From contig NC_087068.1 in assembly GCF_963678635.1 (NCBI RefSeq), positions 56,328,467 to 56,392,466 on the forward strand: 64,000 nt of DNA. The letters are read 5' to 3'. Positions 44,321 through 57,200 of this stretch are shown here, one piece after another; positions within the stretch are counted from its first letter, which is position 1; the number at the start of each line of letters is the position of its first letter. A model generated the notes under the pieces. The model did not search any database and had not been told where the DNA came from. It saw only the letters and a list, made by a program, of their open reading frames with translations. Source of the stretch: Symsagittifera roscoffensis. Lineage: Eukaryota > Xenacoelomorpha > Acoela > Convolutidae. The translations under genes and the position numbers were made by a program.

Positions 44321-46612
44321 TTACATTTTCATTTTATCGTTCAAAACTTTAACAATAGTTTCTTCTTGTCTGCTGCTGCTAGCATCAACTTCATTCTGTT
44401 CACAAAGCCAAGGTTTTTCCTTGCAGACAACATGTTCTAAGAACCACTCAAAAGTCAACGAACTCTCAATCGGACTTCGAAACATTGGCACCAGGGTCGA
44501 GTTTCCGCTCGGAGGTAACACAAACGATTTGTTTCTTAGGACTCTAGTGCCTTCAATTTTCAGCACTCCTGTCCCAAAACCGACCTTGCTGATGATATTC
44601 ATGCACTGTCGATCACCCCAATACGCCTAAATTGGAAAAAATATTACAGGTTTTCTAAAATTTTTTAAACCTAACCAATTAAATTTTTGTAGAGGTCGTA
44701 AGACACTTTTATTTTTCTTGTTATCTCCTTGCCATTTTCTGGCAGTATAATCCTGTGAAAAATTTCAAAAAATACTTTTGGCACGTAAGTGTACAAATTT
44801 TGAGAATGATATCACAAATATAACGCAGTTTTTCAAAAAAAATCACTAAGTACGCAGAAGCAGTCTTTTTGGCCTGTTTTCTTTTTTTTTCAATTGCCTG
44901 CTCGAAAAATTAATCTAGTATCCTCGAAAATCAAAACAAGCCGAAATTGATTTGCTTGAAGCGTTTCTAAATTATATAAAATTAGGAAAAACTGATGTTT
45001 TTATCAGTTTTTTCCAAAAATGTCGCGCAAGTAATCATTCCCCAATAATAAACTGGTGAAAAGTTACCTTGATAAAAACTAAATGTTTTTGAGGCGTTGT
45101 TTTGAAGTCAGATACTATATTTAAGTACTCTGAAGGTGATAACCCGTTTCTCTGTCCGTGCTGAATGTAGGTTTGCAGGCTGATGTTTACAGCATCCACC
45201 TACAAAAAAAAGAGAAAAGAAATGTTAAATGATATTCCGACCACTTACTTGATACAAATTTGATAAAAAGATAAAAACGTAGAGACTAAATTACAATTTA
45301 AAAAATAAGATTTATTCGTCGCTTACGCAATTACAGAGCAAAAGATGATGCTTGTGAATTATCTCATATTCATCAAATTTCAAATCTCCATAAAAAATTT
45401 ATCAAAGGCGACTTTTTTTCTTAATTTCAGCTCAGGTCATCAACACCCTTTTTTATGAAAAATTATGTCAAAAACGGCCGGTTAAAATTCTCTTATGTAT
45501 TATGAAGAAAATAATGCGCCATTTTCTTCGAAAAACGTTAAAGAATGGATTCTATTGTGAACGCCATTTGAGTTTTGCTTTGGTATAAGATCATTTTTAA
45601 TGGCAAATTGAATTTAGGTTTATCTGGTATACATATTGAGTTATTTACCCATCTGAACAGTTTTCAATACCAACTTGTCAGTTTTTTATACAAGGAAATA
45701 CATTCATTGAAAAACTCGGAATAATTTTAAGTAAAGTTCCTTTTTAAAACATGATAAGTCTCTATTGTAAAAAAAAATATGAGCAAAATACTTACACATA
45801 CTAAAATTTAAAGGTGCAATTTTAAAAAATATATAATTTCGGAAAAATTGATAATTAGTTTAGATACCAATCTGAGCGTCCTGTTCTTGGAAAGAAAACC
45901 AGTTGAAGTCGCTGAATTTCTCTCGAACCATCTGCAAAAACAGATCATGGTCTTCTGGCTCTGGTTTTCTCTGAGTAATAGTGCGTTTAATCCAGTAGCC
46001 CATAACACAAAAGTAGTTACTAAAAAAAACAATTTAAACATAATTCCCAGTTTCAGATAGAAATTGATGCTAGCTTACCTAAAATTTTTTTCTTAAAATT
46101 TGAAAATTAATTATTTTAGAATTATGACCAATTCTACGAATATGACGAGCATGATCATTTTTATATAACTCATCATTGTTACATTCGTAACAATGGGGAT
46201 GCTACGATTTTAAACAGATGCCATTTAACTACGGGAGGGGCAGAAACTTCGCCACCCAAAGATTCTTTCCTCTGGTTCTGCTCTACATCTTTAACTGACC
46301 AAAGTTCAAATGTTTTCCAAGAGACTTTTTCACTGGGCACCAAAATATAGTAAAATCAGGGAGGGAAAGTTTTTTGGAAACAAATTTTAACAGAAAATGA
46401 AGGGTTTAAAATTTTATCAATTTTTGCAGAGAATATATAGTTCAAAACAATAAAGTTACGGGCTTTTTTTCAATTTCGCAGAACTTTTTAATACCTGAAC
46501 TGTTGGCATTTCAGTCCGAGTGGATCCAGGCGATCAGGCAGCAGAAATCCGAGCGATTGGCGGTTTTGATCGTTTGGTTTTCTCTCACCAGAAAAAACTG
46601 TCAAGACAACGG
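44321..46612 (-). CDS. Unrecognised multi-exon gene, paralogue 1
   Basis: Visible exons: A 46612-46495, B 46019-45868, C 45199-45068, probably D starting 44752 (donor unclear), and F 44626-44321 with stop. A to B joins in phase 2. B ends in phase 1 while C starts in phase 0, so at least one exon between them is unseen. Exon A opens with a hydrophobic run (VVLTVFSGE), probably the end of a signal peptide, then SLGFLLPDRLDPLGLKCQQF. B has GYWIKRT and VREKFSDFNWFSFQEQD. C has TYIQHGQRNGLSPSEYLN and FKTTPQKHLVFIK. F has ISKVGFGTG, FVLPPSGNS, LTFEWFLEHVVC and KEKPWLCEQN. The conserved cysteines and likely signal peptide suggest a secreted or lumenal protein. I do not recognise the family. The first exon with the start codon was not found. 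The matching gene at 51255-62736 shows the exons are real. Confidence 0.7.
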
Positions 46613-47102
46613 CTAAAAAGTTAATAAAAAAGATCATTCAAGAACAACCGCACTTGTGCAGCAAGTAAAAATCTCCTAATTGAAGTAATTATAAAGGATT
46701 GTTTGTCGGTGATATATATTCCAGTAGGGGATTATTGGGATGATATGGAGAGAGAAAAAAAAACAAAATTCGAACTGCTATCATTTGCAGAAAAAAAATA
46801 CTTTTTTGGTATTTTATAGAGAAAAGCATTATTTTGACTAAATAGTCTAATTTTGTCGTCTTCTTACGAAAACTTGTCATAAATTTGATTAGTGTGGGGA
46901 TAACTTCTTTTCGAACATAGAAATGCCAGATATTTGATTGTTAATGAAGAAAATTCGGTGCGGGAAAGCTGCAATTTTCATTTACATCAAGCTTTGTCTT
47001 TAAGATTGAGCAAATGGTCATCGATCCTGTCATTAAATAAAAATGCAACTGACGCTGACTATTTAGTGAATTTCAGGATGGTTCGTTGATTTGACGCTTT
47101 GG
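46613..47102. other. 5' flank of paralogue 1
   Basis: No start exon was identified; AT-rich. Confidence 0.35.
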
Positions 47103-47105
47103 TTT

Positions 47106-47228
47106 TCCCATATTCCAAGATATGCATCAATTCCCGAAGAAAAAGTTGAACCATTAATTTTATATTCGCGCTTTTTTGGTTCAAATTTTTCTTCGGGAAT
47201 TGTTGCATATCTTGGAATAAGGGAATGT
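47106..47228. repeat. Imperfect palindrome, arms about 47 bp
   Basis: TTCCCATATTCCAAGATATG, then CATCAATTCCCGAAGAAAAA, is mirrored on the other strand by TTCCCTTATTCCAAGATATG, then CAACAATTCCCGAAGAAAAA. The centre is an AT-rich 27-bp loop. Would form a long hairpin if transcribed. Confidence 0.85.
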
Positions 47229-48488
47229 TTCTAGGCTTTTGGGTTTTTATTCTGTGTCATAGCACATACGAAGAAATTTGGTGGTCAAACAAAACTACTC
47301 GCCGAAGGCTGACCCTTTCCAATGATGAGCACTCAGAAATTAGATAAAAGATTGGAAAGATATAGTTTTTACCTTGCAACACAAACAAAAGCCTGATGGT
47401 TAAAAATGCTACAGATTTGGTTGCCATTTTTGTATGAGAGGTATAAACTAACTTGTAAAATCAGTGAATATCAATATCTCAAATTTGTCTTTTAATTCCT
47501 CAATTTTGAGGTGATATACTTTTCTCGGTCAATGCCAAAAGTTCAAGGGTCAAAATATCCAGGAAATTTTGTGTTAACTCGGCAACCAAAAGAGTTTGTT
47601 TTGAGAAACTTGAGCAAGCTGGTATTGCAAAAGATGCTAGAACGGTTTATGATTGCTTCTAGAAAAAATTAATATATTTTTTCTAATTAAATCTCATGAT
47701 GGTACATCAAAAATTCCCCTCATCGAATAAAAACTTTCCATAAGTGGTTTTGCATTTGCGTTTTCCCTGAGCTTCTAAAGGTCATTTTTTTTAAAGACTG
47801 CTAGTACCAAGAAGAAGATGAGTTTTCGAGCTGAATTTTATAATATTCTAAACAATTTTCTTATTTCAAAAAAAATATATATATATATATGTATATTTTT
47901 AGTTTTATTTTTTCAGTTATTTTAAATCATACCGTGTTGTTACTTGCATATACCGTCTGGTAACTTATTTTTGAAGCCAACTAGCTTTTGTTCAATTTGG
48001 ATTCATTGCTGAGCAGGATCAAACCACCGCTTGAGTGTCATTATAACAAAATAGACCGCGTTAATTATTTTAGAATAAACCAATTTTCAAATACTCAAAA
48101 ATTTACGAAAAGCAATCAAAAGTGAAGCTTTTTTAAATTCCAGTTAAGCTGATGCCTTCAAAGTTTGAACTAAGTTAGCTTTCAAGTTTCTGTTATTGTT
48201 TTAAGAAAATTCGTTAAAAAACTTCATTAAAAAAATTCTGAACTTTTTAAATTTTCCCTCACGCACAAGCTGAATTTCAAAGCAAAACATTTGATCAAAT
48301 TTTATGCCGTTTTTTGTTCACATAAATTATGACATTCTGTATGCCGCTTTTGACAAATGTTTTAGCTCCCATTTAAGTTATAATGATCGGCTTAGAAAAC
48401 TATTTCACTTTCGACATTTTTTAGTAAATTTCTGAGATTTCAAAAAACCAACTTGAATAATTAATGTGTGCTTTTCACCAATCTTCCC
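47229..48488. other. Nothing recognised
   Basis: AT-rich; a TA-dinucleotide run at about 47875-47897. Confidence 0.4.
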
Positions 48489-49371
48489 GCACCGGAGTTC
48501 CATGGATAATAATCAATTATTATGGAAATGGTGTCTAAAATGTTGTCATTATAATCCATTATTGTGGCAAATTTAGATCACGTAATCGATTATATTGTCA
48601 TTATAATCGATTATTTTCGTAAAAACACAATCCATTAAAAACCATTATAATGGATTATAATCCATTTAAAATTCATTATAATGGATTATAATCCATTTAA
48701 AATCCATTATAATTGATTATAATGGATTATAATCTATAAATTTTTTGCAAAATCATTTGCAAAACTTGTAACTTTTCTGCGCTACTCACAGCCTTCTCGC
48801 AATCTAAACCTACTCAAATTAACCCCCCCCCCCCACTTTGCCCCCCCATCATTCCGCATTTGCCCAAACCCCCTCACCAGTAAACGTGGGGGGATAAACT
48901 AAGATGGAGGGGTGTAAACAGGGGGGAAAACGGGGGGAGGGTGTAAACAGGGAAGAAAACGGGGGTGGGGGTTAACAGGGAAGGGGTAAACAGGGTATAT
49001 AAGACCAAATTATAAAGATTGAAAGGTTAAATGCAACATTTTATAAAGCCTAAAAACCTAATAGGTAGCAACTGCACTAAACAGGAAATGCGATAACTTT
49101 GAAAAAAAGTTGTATGATTCATGACTAACCTCTCGAAAAAATCCCTTACAATCGATTATAATTAATTATAATGGTTTATTTTGCCTCGAAAACAAGTTTC
49201 ATTTTCTTTCAAAAATAATCGATTTTAATCGGTTATATTCGATTTTTTTTATTCGAAAAATAAATTTATTGTAATCCATTTTTAATCGATTATAATCGAT
49301 TATTCTCGAAATTTATTGAGACAGACCACGAAAACTCAATATAATTATTATTATCCATGGAATTCCGGTGC
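48489..49371. mobile_element. Foldback/TIR element of ATTATAATCCATTATAAT repeats
   Basis: Left end GCACCGGAGTTCCATGGATA, then ATAATCAATTATTAT; right end read inward GCACCGGAATTCCATGGATA, then ATAATAATTATA. The subterminal regions are arrays of ATAATGGATTATAATCCATT (left, 48600-48740) and ATTATAATCGATTAT words (both sides), themselves palindromic. The centre (48820-48990) is a GC-skewed block with C runs, then G runs (AAACGTGGGGGGATAAACT). No coding sequence. Confidence 0.8.
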
Positions 49372-50003
49372 CGGTTATTTATTGAAATTTGAAATTTGAA
49401 TTACTTTACCAGCTACATATACAACCCCAAAAGCAATATATTATGTCTGGAGGAAGATCCTAAATTAACCAGTCGTGTGGGCAAATTAATATAGATCAAT
49501 CACTTCAAATAGCTTGTACAAAAGTACGTCTACAAGTTTTCAAGTAATGTACTGGTTCAATTTTCTCTACATGCAATTTACCAGCACGTAAAGAATTGTT
49601 TTTTCAAAAAATGCCTCAAAAAGGTCTGACATTGCTTTATCAAAAAGGCCCAGAAAAGCAGTTTTAAAATGCAGCAGATAAAAAGAACACAAAAACTTTA
49701 GGGTTTTCAATTTGAAACGCTTTGGTGGTCGCATTGAACACCTGACTTGATTTCTAACCTGTGTTTTGACAAATTTTTATCCTTTAAATTTTTCTTTAGC
49801 CAGCAAAAAAGCCTAATTTGTTTCTGAATTAATTCCCAAAAAAATTTTCCGAAAAAGTTAACCAATCACATTTGAGCCCAAAATTTTTTTCTTTCTACTG
49901 CATAATTTACTTGTCTGCATGTTCGTTGAATCAGACAGGTAGATTTTTGGGTGTCGCGGGCTCTTCTTTGGGTGTCGCGGGCTCAAAACAGTTGCGGGCT
50001 CTT
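49372..50003. other. Nothing recognised
   Basis: AT-rich; GGGTGTCGCGGGCTCTTCT-like words repeat two to three times at 49951-50005. Confidence 0.4.
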
Positions 50004-50350
50004 CTCATGGGCGAAGGACTCATGGGCGAAGGAACGAAAAAATAAAGTCGAAAATCATTTATTCAATTGAGTCAATTGCCGTTCAACTGAAAGGAATGAA
50101 ATGAAGCGAAATTTTACTCTTCTATAACAAAACCCTCGAAATATAAAATTTGTTCCAATTCGCCGGCGGTCATTGACAATTTGAAAAAATTCGCAGATTT
50201 CTGCTGTTTTTATAATCGGCCATGTTTTAAAATTAATTAAACGGAAGTTTTTATTTTTTTTCGAGAATTTCACGCTTTCTTTCCGAATTTTGAAATTCTA
50301 AAATATGATTGGCTGATTTTGGTTTTCGCCCATTCGATCCTTCGCCACCT
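50004..50350. repeat. Possible MITE with GGCGAAGGA ends
   Basis: CTCATGGGCGAAGGA is repeated in tandem (50005-50033) and mirrored at 50322-50345 as GGCGAAGGATCGAATGGGCG on the other strand. The interior carries TGATTGGCTGA next to the right end, as in other MITE-like elements here. Confidence 0.4.
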
Positions 50351-51254
50351 TTTGACTCTCAGCTTCTAAATTTACCGCGCGTCTTTCTGTAAGGCCTCTC
50401 TTCAAATATATACATATTCAAACATACAAATATACAACACCAAAATGACTCATTAATGACCGCATTTATCAAATGCTTTTTAGTTCCGAAGGCAGCTATC
50501 CAAAAAATGCAGTGTAACTTCTATTTTTGCGAAGTTTATTATCAGTTACTAACTACAAGAATTTTTTAAAATCAAAAATCAAAACATTTAATTCCCCAGC
50601 ACCCAGCTCCAAATCCATATAACACGAATCGTTAAAATTGATGTTTTATTGTGCCGGCAAATATTTCCAACAGGTAAAATTGCATGACTAAGACATATAT
50701 TTTGAAAATATGATTTTTTTCAGAACTTATGGTTTGAAATGCATATATTATAACTACAATCTTAACTTTTTTCATATTTAAAACCGAAAAAGTTTAAAAT
50801 TCAGATAATTACTCAAAATTTTTTTGGCAATTTCGGATTTTTTTTTGTTTTATTTCCGGGAGAAAAAGCTGTCGTACAACTTGTTTTATTAGAAAAATGC
50901 AAAAATAGGTGGAATCAGCTAAAAATTTTATCAGAGATTTTTTGTAGAATGGTCAAACCAGCAGCGAGCGTGTTCTTGTACGTGGATATGGTAATCAACA
51001 CACAAGCTTATGGACCGGTTGCCTAACATCATAGCAATTTTAACGTTCAATTTTGCTGATCTCCATTTTGTGAAATTAGTGTTAAAAATTTGGCCCAGGA
51101 TTACGAAAAAAACGGTTGTTCTATTATTAAATTATAACACTTTTCAAACTTCTTTTTTCCTTCCATAAACCAAAAAAACTGTTACATCACCAACAAACTG
51201 TTTTCAGACCTTAAAAACAAAATAGCCTGAAATTTAATTAGATTTCACCCTTGA
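50351..51254. other. 3' flank of paralogue 2
   Basis: AT-rich; nothing recognised. Confidence 0.4.
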
Positions 51255-54200
51255 TTATTTATCAATATCTAAAATTTCAAGTTTCATCTCCTCTTTTCTG
51301 TCGCTGTTAGCATCCTCTTCGTTTTGTTCACAAAGCCGAGGTTTTTCCTTGCAGACAACATTTTCTAAAAACCACTCGAAGGTCAATGAACTCTCAATTG
51401 GGTTTCCGAAAACTGTCACCATGGTCGAGTTTCCGCTCGGGGGTAAAACAAAGGATCTGTTTTTTAGAATTCTGGTTCCTTTTATTTTCAGCTCCCCTGT
51501 CCCGAAACCGACCCGGCTGATAACGTTCCTGCACTGCGGCCCACTCCAACTCGCCTAAAGCGAAAGAAAAACGAAAACTGTTGGCAGATTTTTTGAAAAT
51601 TGGCAATAAATCTAATGAAGTAATTTTAGAAGTTTTAAGAAGTTTACGAGTTTACGAAGTAAAAAACGTAGGAACAAACAAACTCTTGTGAGCCCATTTA
51701 TAAATGTTTTGCTCTTTTTTCCAATCAATTTTCGACGCTGTTATCTACTTTTTGAGAGGGAATTCCCCGATAAAACAGAAATTTTTAGTCGAAACCTTGC
51801 AAAAAAGGTTTTTTGGCCAGGTAAAAAAAGGCTGGCTGCGCAGAAAATTGTTACAAAACAAGAAGAACTTTGGAGGGCTTGGAAACTGATTTTTTTTACC
51901 TTAAAAAACGAAAAAAAAAAAATTTTGCCTCAGGCGATATTTATTTACACAAAAATAGTGATTAGCACATATTTCAAAAAAGCCAAATTCCGTATTTCAT
52001 TCCAGAAGGTTTAGAAATGTAACCCCCTTCCGACTACGGCACTAAGTGAAGTTTTACCTTGACGTAAACTAAATGCTTCCGAGGTGTTGTTTTGAAGTCT
52101 GACACTTTATTTAAGTATTCTGAAGGAGACATTCCATTTTTCTGTCCGTGTTGAGTGTAGGCTCGCAACTGATGACCACAACACCCACCTAATAGAAAAT
52201 TTTTAAGAAATGAGTTAAATGATGTTAAATGGACCAGTGAAACAGCCGCGGGATTAGGGGTTTCGAATTGCCCCCTGCTTCAAGAGTTCGATATCTCATC
52301 AATAAAATGGTCTCTTTTTGCTATTATTTTATGATATCATTTTTTTGTGGACCAACGCTAAAATTATTATAAACGCTTTTTTGACGCCAATAATTAAAAA
52401 ACGCTATTTTTTGGTGAAAGTTATCCAAAAAATTCTCACAAACGGCTTTTTTGGCCTGTTTTGTTATCAATTTTTTTGCGGTTATCAAATTTTGGCAAAA
52501 TATGTTTTTTAGTTTTCTAGGTTCGCTCGGGAATCATTTTGTTTGACAAACTTTCAAAAAAAATTCGACAAAACTTTGAAATTTTTTTTGAAAATCCTAC
52601 CTCTCGAAATTATTGTAGATCCGACCTTGCTATGAAAATTGCGTGCTGTTTCGATCGTGTCTGTACAAATCAGTCTAGTACAAAACATTCGAAAAAAAAA
52701 ACTGTAAAGTCCCAAAAGTATTGACGACAAAACAGTAAGATATAAAACAGTCCAAAAACAGTCCAAAATGATATTTTATTTTAAAAAACTGATAGGCCGA
52801 ATTTCGTCATTCGTTCAAACAGCATAAATAACAAAAAAGTGTCTACCGCAGTCGCGCCAACATGTCAAAAGCTAAGCCACAGAGAGTAGAACTCTATACA
52901 CTTGTTTTTGTAAATATAACTAATAAGTAGAACTCTATCTTGTAAGTATAAATAATTTTTACTAATTGGACTGATGTGTGTCAAATATTCACGAATCTTA
53001 GAACACTAGAGAACTGAATGTTTATTGCTAAAAGTGATTTGTTTTATTGAGTGCTTCAAAATGAAGCTTTTTATTTTAAAAAATGAATCAAAATCTGTAT
53101 CCTAATGCAACATAAGGTTAAATTTGATTTACAAAATCAATTTTAAAAACAAACAAATTAATCAGTTTGTATGCAACTGTTATTCAAATGCCTCTCTTTG
53201 TAGCCCCACATACTTGTAAGGGTACGGGAAACCAACCTTTGAGACTTTGTAACCATACAGTGGATTGGATGTCTGGAAACATTTGAGACTTTGTATGTTT
53301 GCATTGGATGCCGCCAAAGAAACAACATAATAATCTAGTTTTAGGTTTCAAAAGTATGGCAGATGCCCTCAAAGATGAGAAATATTTACTAGCCTTAGTT
53401 CTTTTCTTCCAACTTTCGGAGAAAATGACGGATTTATTTTGCTTGGGGTATTTTATTCTCTAGACATATATCAATTTATAACTAGCAAATTTTAACACAA
53501 TTTTGAAAGATTATCCGAAATGTTCTGTTATCGTGAGCTCTGATTTTAGCAGATTTTTTATTGTGATCAAGTTTGAAACATTGCTCGGGTTATAAGAGTG
53601 TCAAAATGATCAATTTGGGACAATAAATGCGCGAAAAGTTTCGTGCTTTCAGCGCGTAAGCTGAGAAATAATCCGTCTTAGGGATGGTTTCAAATTGAAA
53701 TCAGGCATGCGTTTCAACCTATTTAGTAGTTTGCTAGATGCCAAAAAAAAACACTCTATACTTTGAAGAGTGTGGAGGATGGATTCCGAAAAAAAACTCT
53801 GTGAAAAATGTAAGTTCAATATCGTAAATTCACTGAAGAGGTGGTGAATTAAATTCAGTGAATTTACGATATTGAACTTACATTTTTCACATGGCGCAGC
53901 AAGCAGGACAAAGCGCGGGATCAGGGAAAAATCCACTGGGGATTACGGCATTTTGGCCGAGCAAATGTACGGAAGCACCATTGCTGTGGGAGCATTGGAT
54001 TACACGATTTACCTGGGGTGTAATAGCAAAACACTCATTCAATCCGACGGCATTCTATTTTGATCGGACGCTAACCGCGGCGCAAATTACAGATCTGCCA
54101 GAGGATGTGAATGGGAAAAATCGATTGGAAGCTGAGCAGACACTAATTTCTAATCTCTACTTGTGTTTGGGGGAACGTGGTTAGGACGAACTACATAACC

Positions 54201-57200
54201 GAAAACCCCATTTGGATCTGGCGACTACCCGATATCCACGGGTTTTGAATGAATTTGAGAATGTCTTCGGGAAGGAAAGGAACGAAACGTTCGAGACGTA
54301 TCAGCTACTATCTCGGAAACAACGTGACGGGGAAACGTTGGAAGAATTTCACTCCGTATTGAGTGGACTGGCCGCTAGATGATCATTGGGAGCATTGGAA
54401 CGACGGCTGTTACGTGACTTATTCATAGTGAATATGTCCAATAAGGAGGCTCAAACGGAACTATGTCGTTCAACTAAGACAGCAGATGAGGTCTATCGGA
54501 TTGCTTTGTCATATGAGCGGGGTGACAAATACGCAAAGTTATATAAAGTATCCGGTGGGGGACTTACCGCGGCACCAGTGGGCTCACTACAAATTAAAGC
54601 GGAGCCTATAAGCGCAATCAGAGGAGGTTATCGCCGACCATTTCAAAGAGGCGGACGTGGATTTGGCAGAGGAGGCACAAGGGGCCGCGGAGGAGCAGCA
54701 GATCGCAAGTGCTACAATTGTGACCAGAGTGGTTTTACCCCGGATCATATTCCAAAGTGTCCAGCAAGAAACGCAACCTGCATTTTTTGCAAGAAAACTG
54801 GACATTACGAGCGAACTTGTAGAGGACGTCGATCAGCGAATAGGGGTCGCGTAGGCATGATAAATGAGGACAACACTGATGGCGGGATTGCACAAGATTA
54901 TCCGGAGGAGAGTGCATCCAATTACGGAAGTTCCGTCGGATGGGTGACTGATTCAAAGGCACCGGCACATGGATCGGATTCGGATAGTTCAACGGAGTAT
55001 GTAGTTATGTCAATCCGGCGGAAGGAGGAAACAGAATTGAGAGTCGCAGGGGCCAAACTAGCCTTAAGAATCAATGGCAAAGCAACCCAGGCCTGGATTG
55101 ATAGTGGTTCGCCAATATTCATCTTCACTATTGGGGAACTAAAACGTACCCTGGGAACAGTCAACGTACAATTGAAGCCGCTGGATCCGAAAGACGACCA
55201 ATTCCGCGACTACGGCAATAATCCGTTAAAATTTTTGGGGAAGATGCAAGTCACGCTTGATTCCAATGGATGGACTTGTTCGGCGGATATCAACGTCATC
55301 GGAGGGTGCAGACCGTCTATTATTGGCAGGGATTTAATGCCATCACTAGGACTGATGTTGGTACAAGCACCATCGACAGAAGGGGTGAACAGCATACATT
55401 CAAAGGAAAGAACTGTGGCGACGGACAATGACTTGGATGATTGGCAGACACATTTCAGTAAGCAATTTCAACATCTTTTTCGCAGGGTAGGGCGCATCCG
55501 AAATTATAAAGTGCAGGCCGAATTCTTCAAGAATCTAACTCCAATTCAACAAAAGGGTAGGCGAGTGCCCATAACATTACAGGAAAAAGTCGATAAGGAG
55601 ATTGACAAACTTTTGGAACAAGGTCATATTCAAAAATTGGAAGAATGTTCAGATAAATTTTTTGTTTCACCTATTGTCATCACAGTGAAAAAAGATGGTT
55701 CGGTAAAACTTGCACTGGAATCCAGAGAATTGAACAAGCAAGTGCATAAAAATAAATATCAAATGCCCAATATTGAAGAAATAATGGACATTGTAGGGCA
55801 AACGATCAGCGAACGTAAACAGGGGGATGTTTTTTTTATAACGATGGATCTCACGTACGCATACGGTCAACTTCCTGTAAATGAAAATACTAGCAAACAT
55901 TGTAATTTTTCGTTAGTGGGAGGCCGCTCTACCGGTACATATCGATTCAAGACAGGATTCTATGGATTGACAACCATGCCGGCGGAAATTCAACGGGTCA
56001 TGGATGCCATTCTGGCTGAATTTCCGTGTGCGCATGCTTTCATTGATGATATATTAGTGATTTCAAAAGGTACCAAAATCGAACATATTGCCCTGGTGGA
56101 GAAGATTTTGGCGAAATTAGATAGAGAAAATATGGCTTTGAAACTAGAAAAATGTCAATTTGCGAAGAATACTTGCGAATGGTTAGGCCACCGGATTACA
56201 AAATCAGGGATTACACCACTGGTGCGGAAAACAGATCCGATTGACAAATTAGCTGCCCCAAAAACGCTCTCACAATTGAATTCGTTCATGGGGTCAATCC
56301 ATAGCCTTCACAAATATTTGCTTGCGTTGGCAGAAACTTCGGCGCCCCTACGTCCGCTGCTTAGTAAGAAAAACGAATTCCTATGGACAACTGACTTCCA
56401 AACAGTGTTCGAATTGCTTAAAAAACAAGTCGCGAACATAGTCGAACTTAAGCATTTTGATGTGCTAAGGACATACGTATCGTGTGCGACGCAAGCCATA
56501 ATGGTTTGGGGGCTGTACTCGAACAACTAGGCGCCGAGGGTTGGCGACCTATATCATTTGCGTCCCGTTTTCTAAATGCGGCCGAAAAGAAATATTCGAC
56601 AAATGAGCTAGAAATGCTGGCCGTAGTTTGGGGTTCCGAATATTTTAGAAATTATATTTTCGGGCGGCAATTTACTGTAGTGACAGATCACAAGGCTTTG
56701 GTATCATTATTGAATGGAAACAATAAGAAAAACAAAACTATGTTCAGTCGGTTGACTCGTTGGATCGATAGAATTATTCCCTTTGATTTTGTCATTGAAC
56801 ATATGCCTGGGGCTAAAATTGGCCTGGCGGATTATCTATCAAGGCATCCGGTGGGGGAAGCAACAAGAGTTAGTCGTTATGATAACACCTTCACAGTTGC
56901 TAAATTGCAGTCAATTACCAATTCACTCGGTTATATTGACACCAAAATAGGGATTATTAAAGCATCAAGGAAATCAGTTGTTTCAGCTAAAGATATACAA
57001 GTTGGAAACGATAGAATTAACTTTCCATCGGAAGAGGGCGTCAAAACGCGTGACCGTCGGCCAACCAATCAGAAGCCAGTAAAACGAATAGCTGAGTGTA
57101 CTGACCGGGAGGGCGCAAAAGTAGTAAAGTCAATTACTGAATGTAAACTACATGAGTCTGATATTAATTCCACAGTAAACAGTAGTCCTCTTTTTAACAA

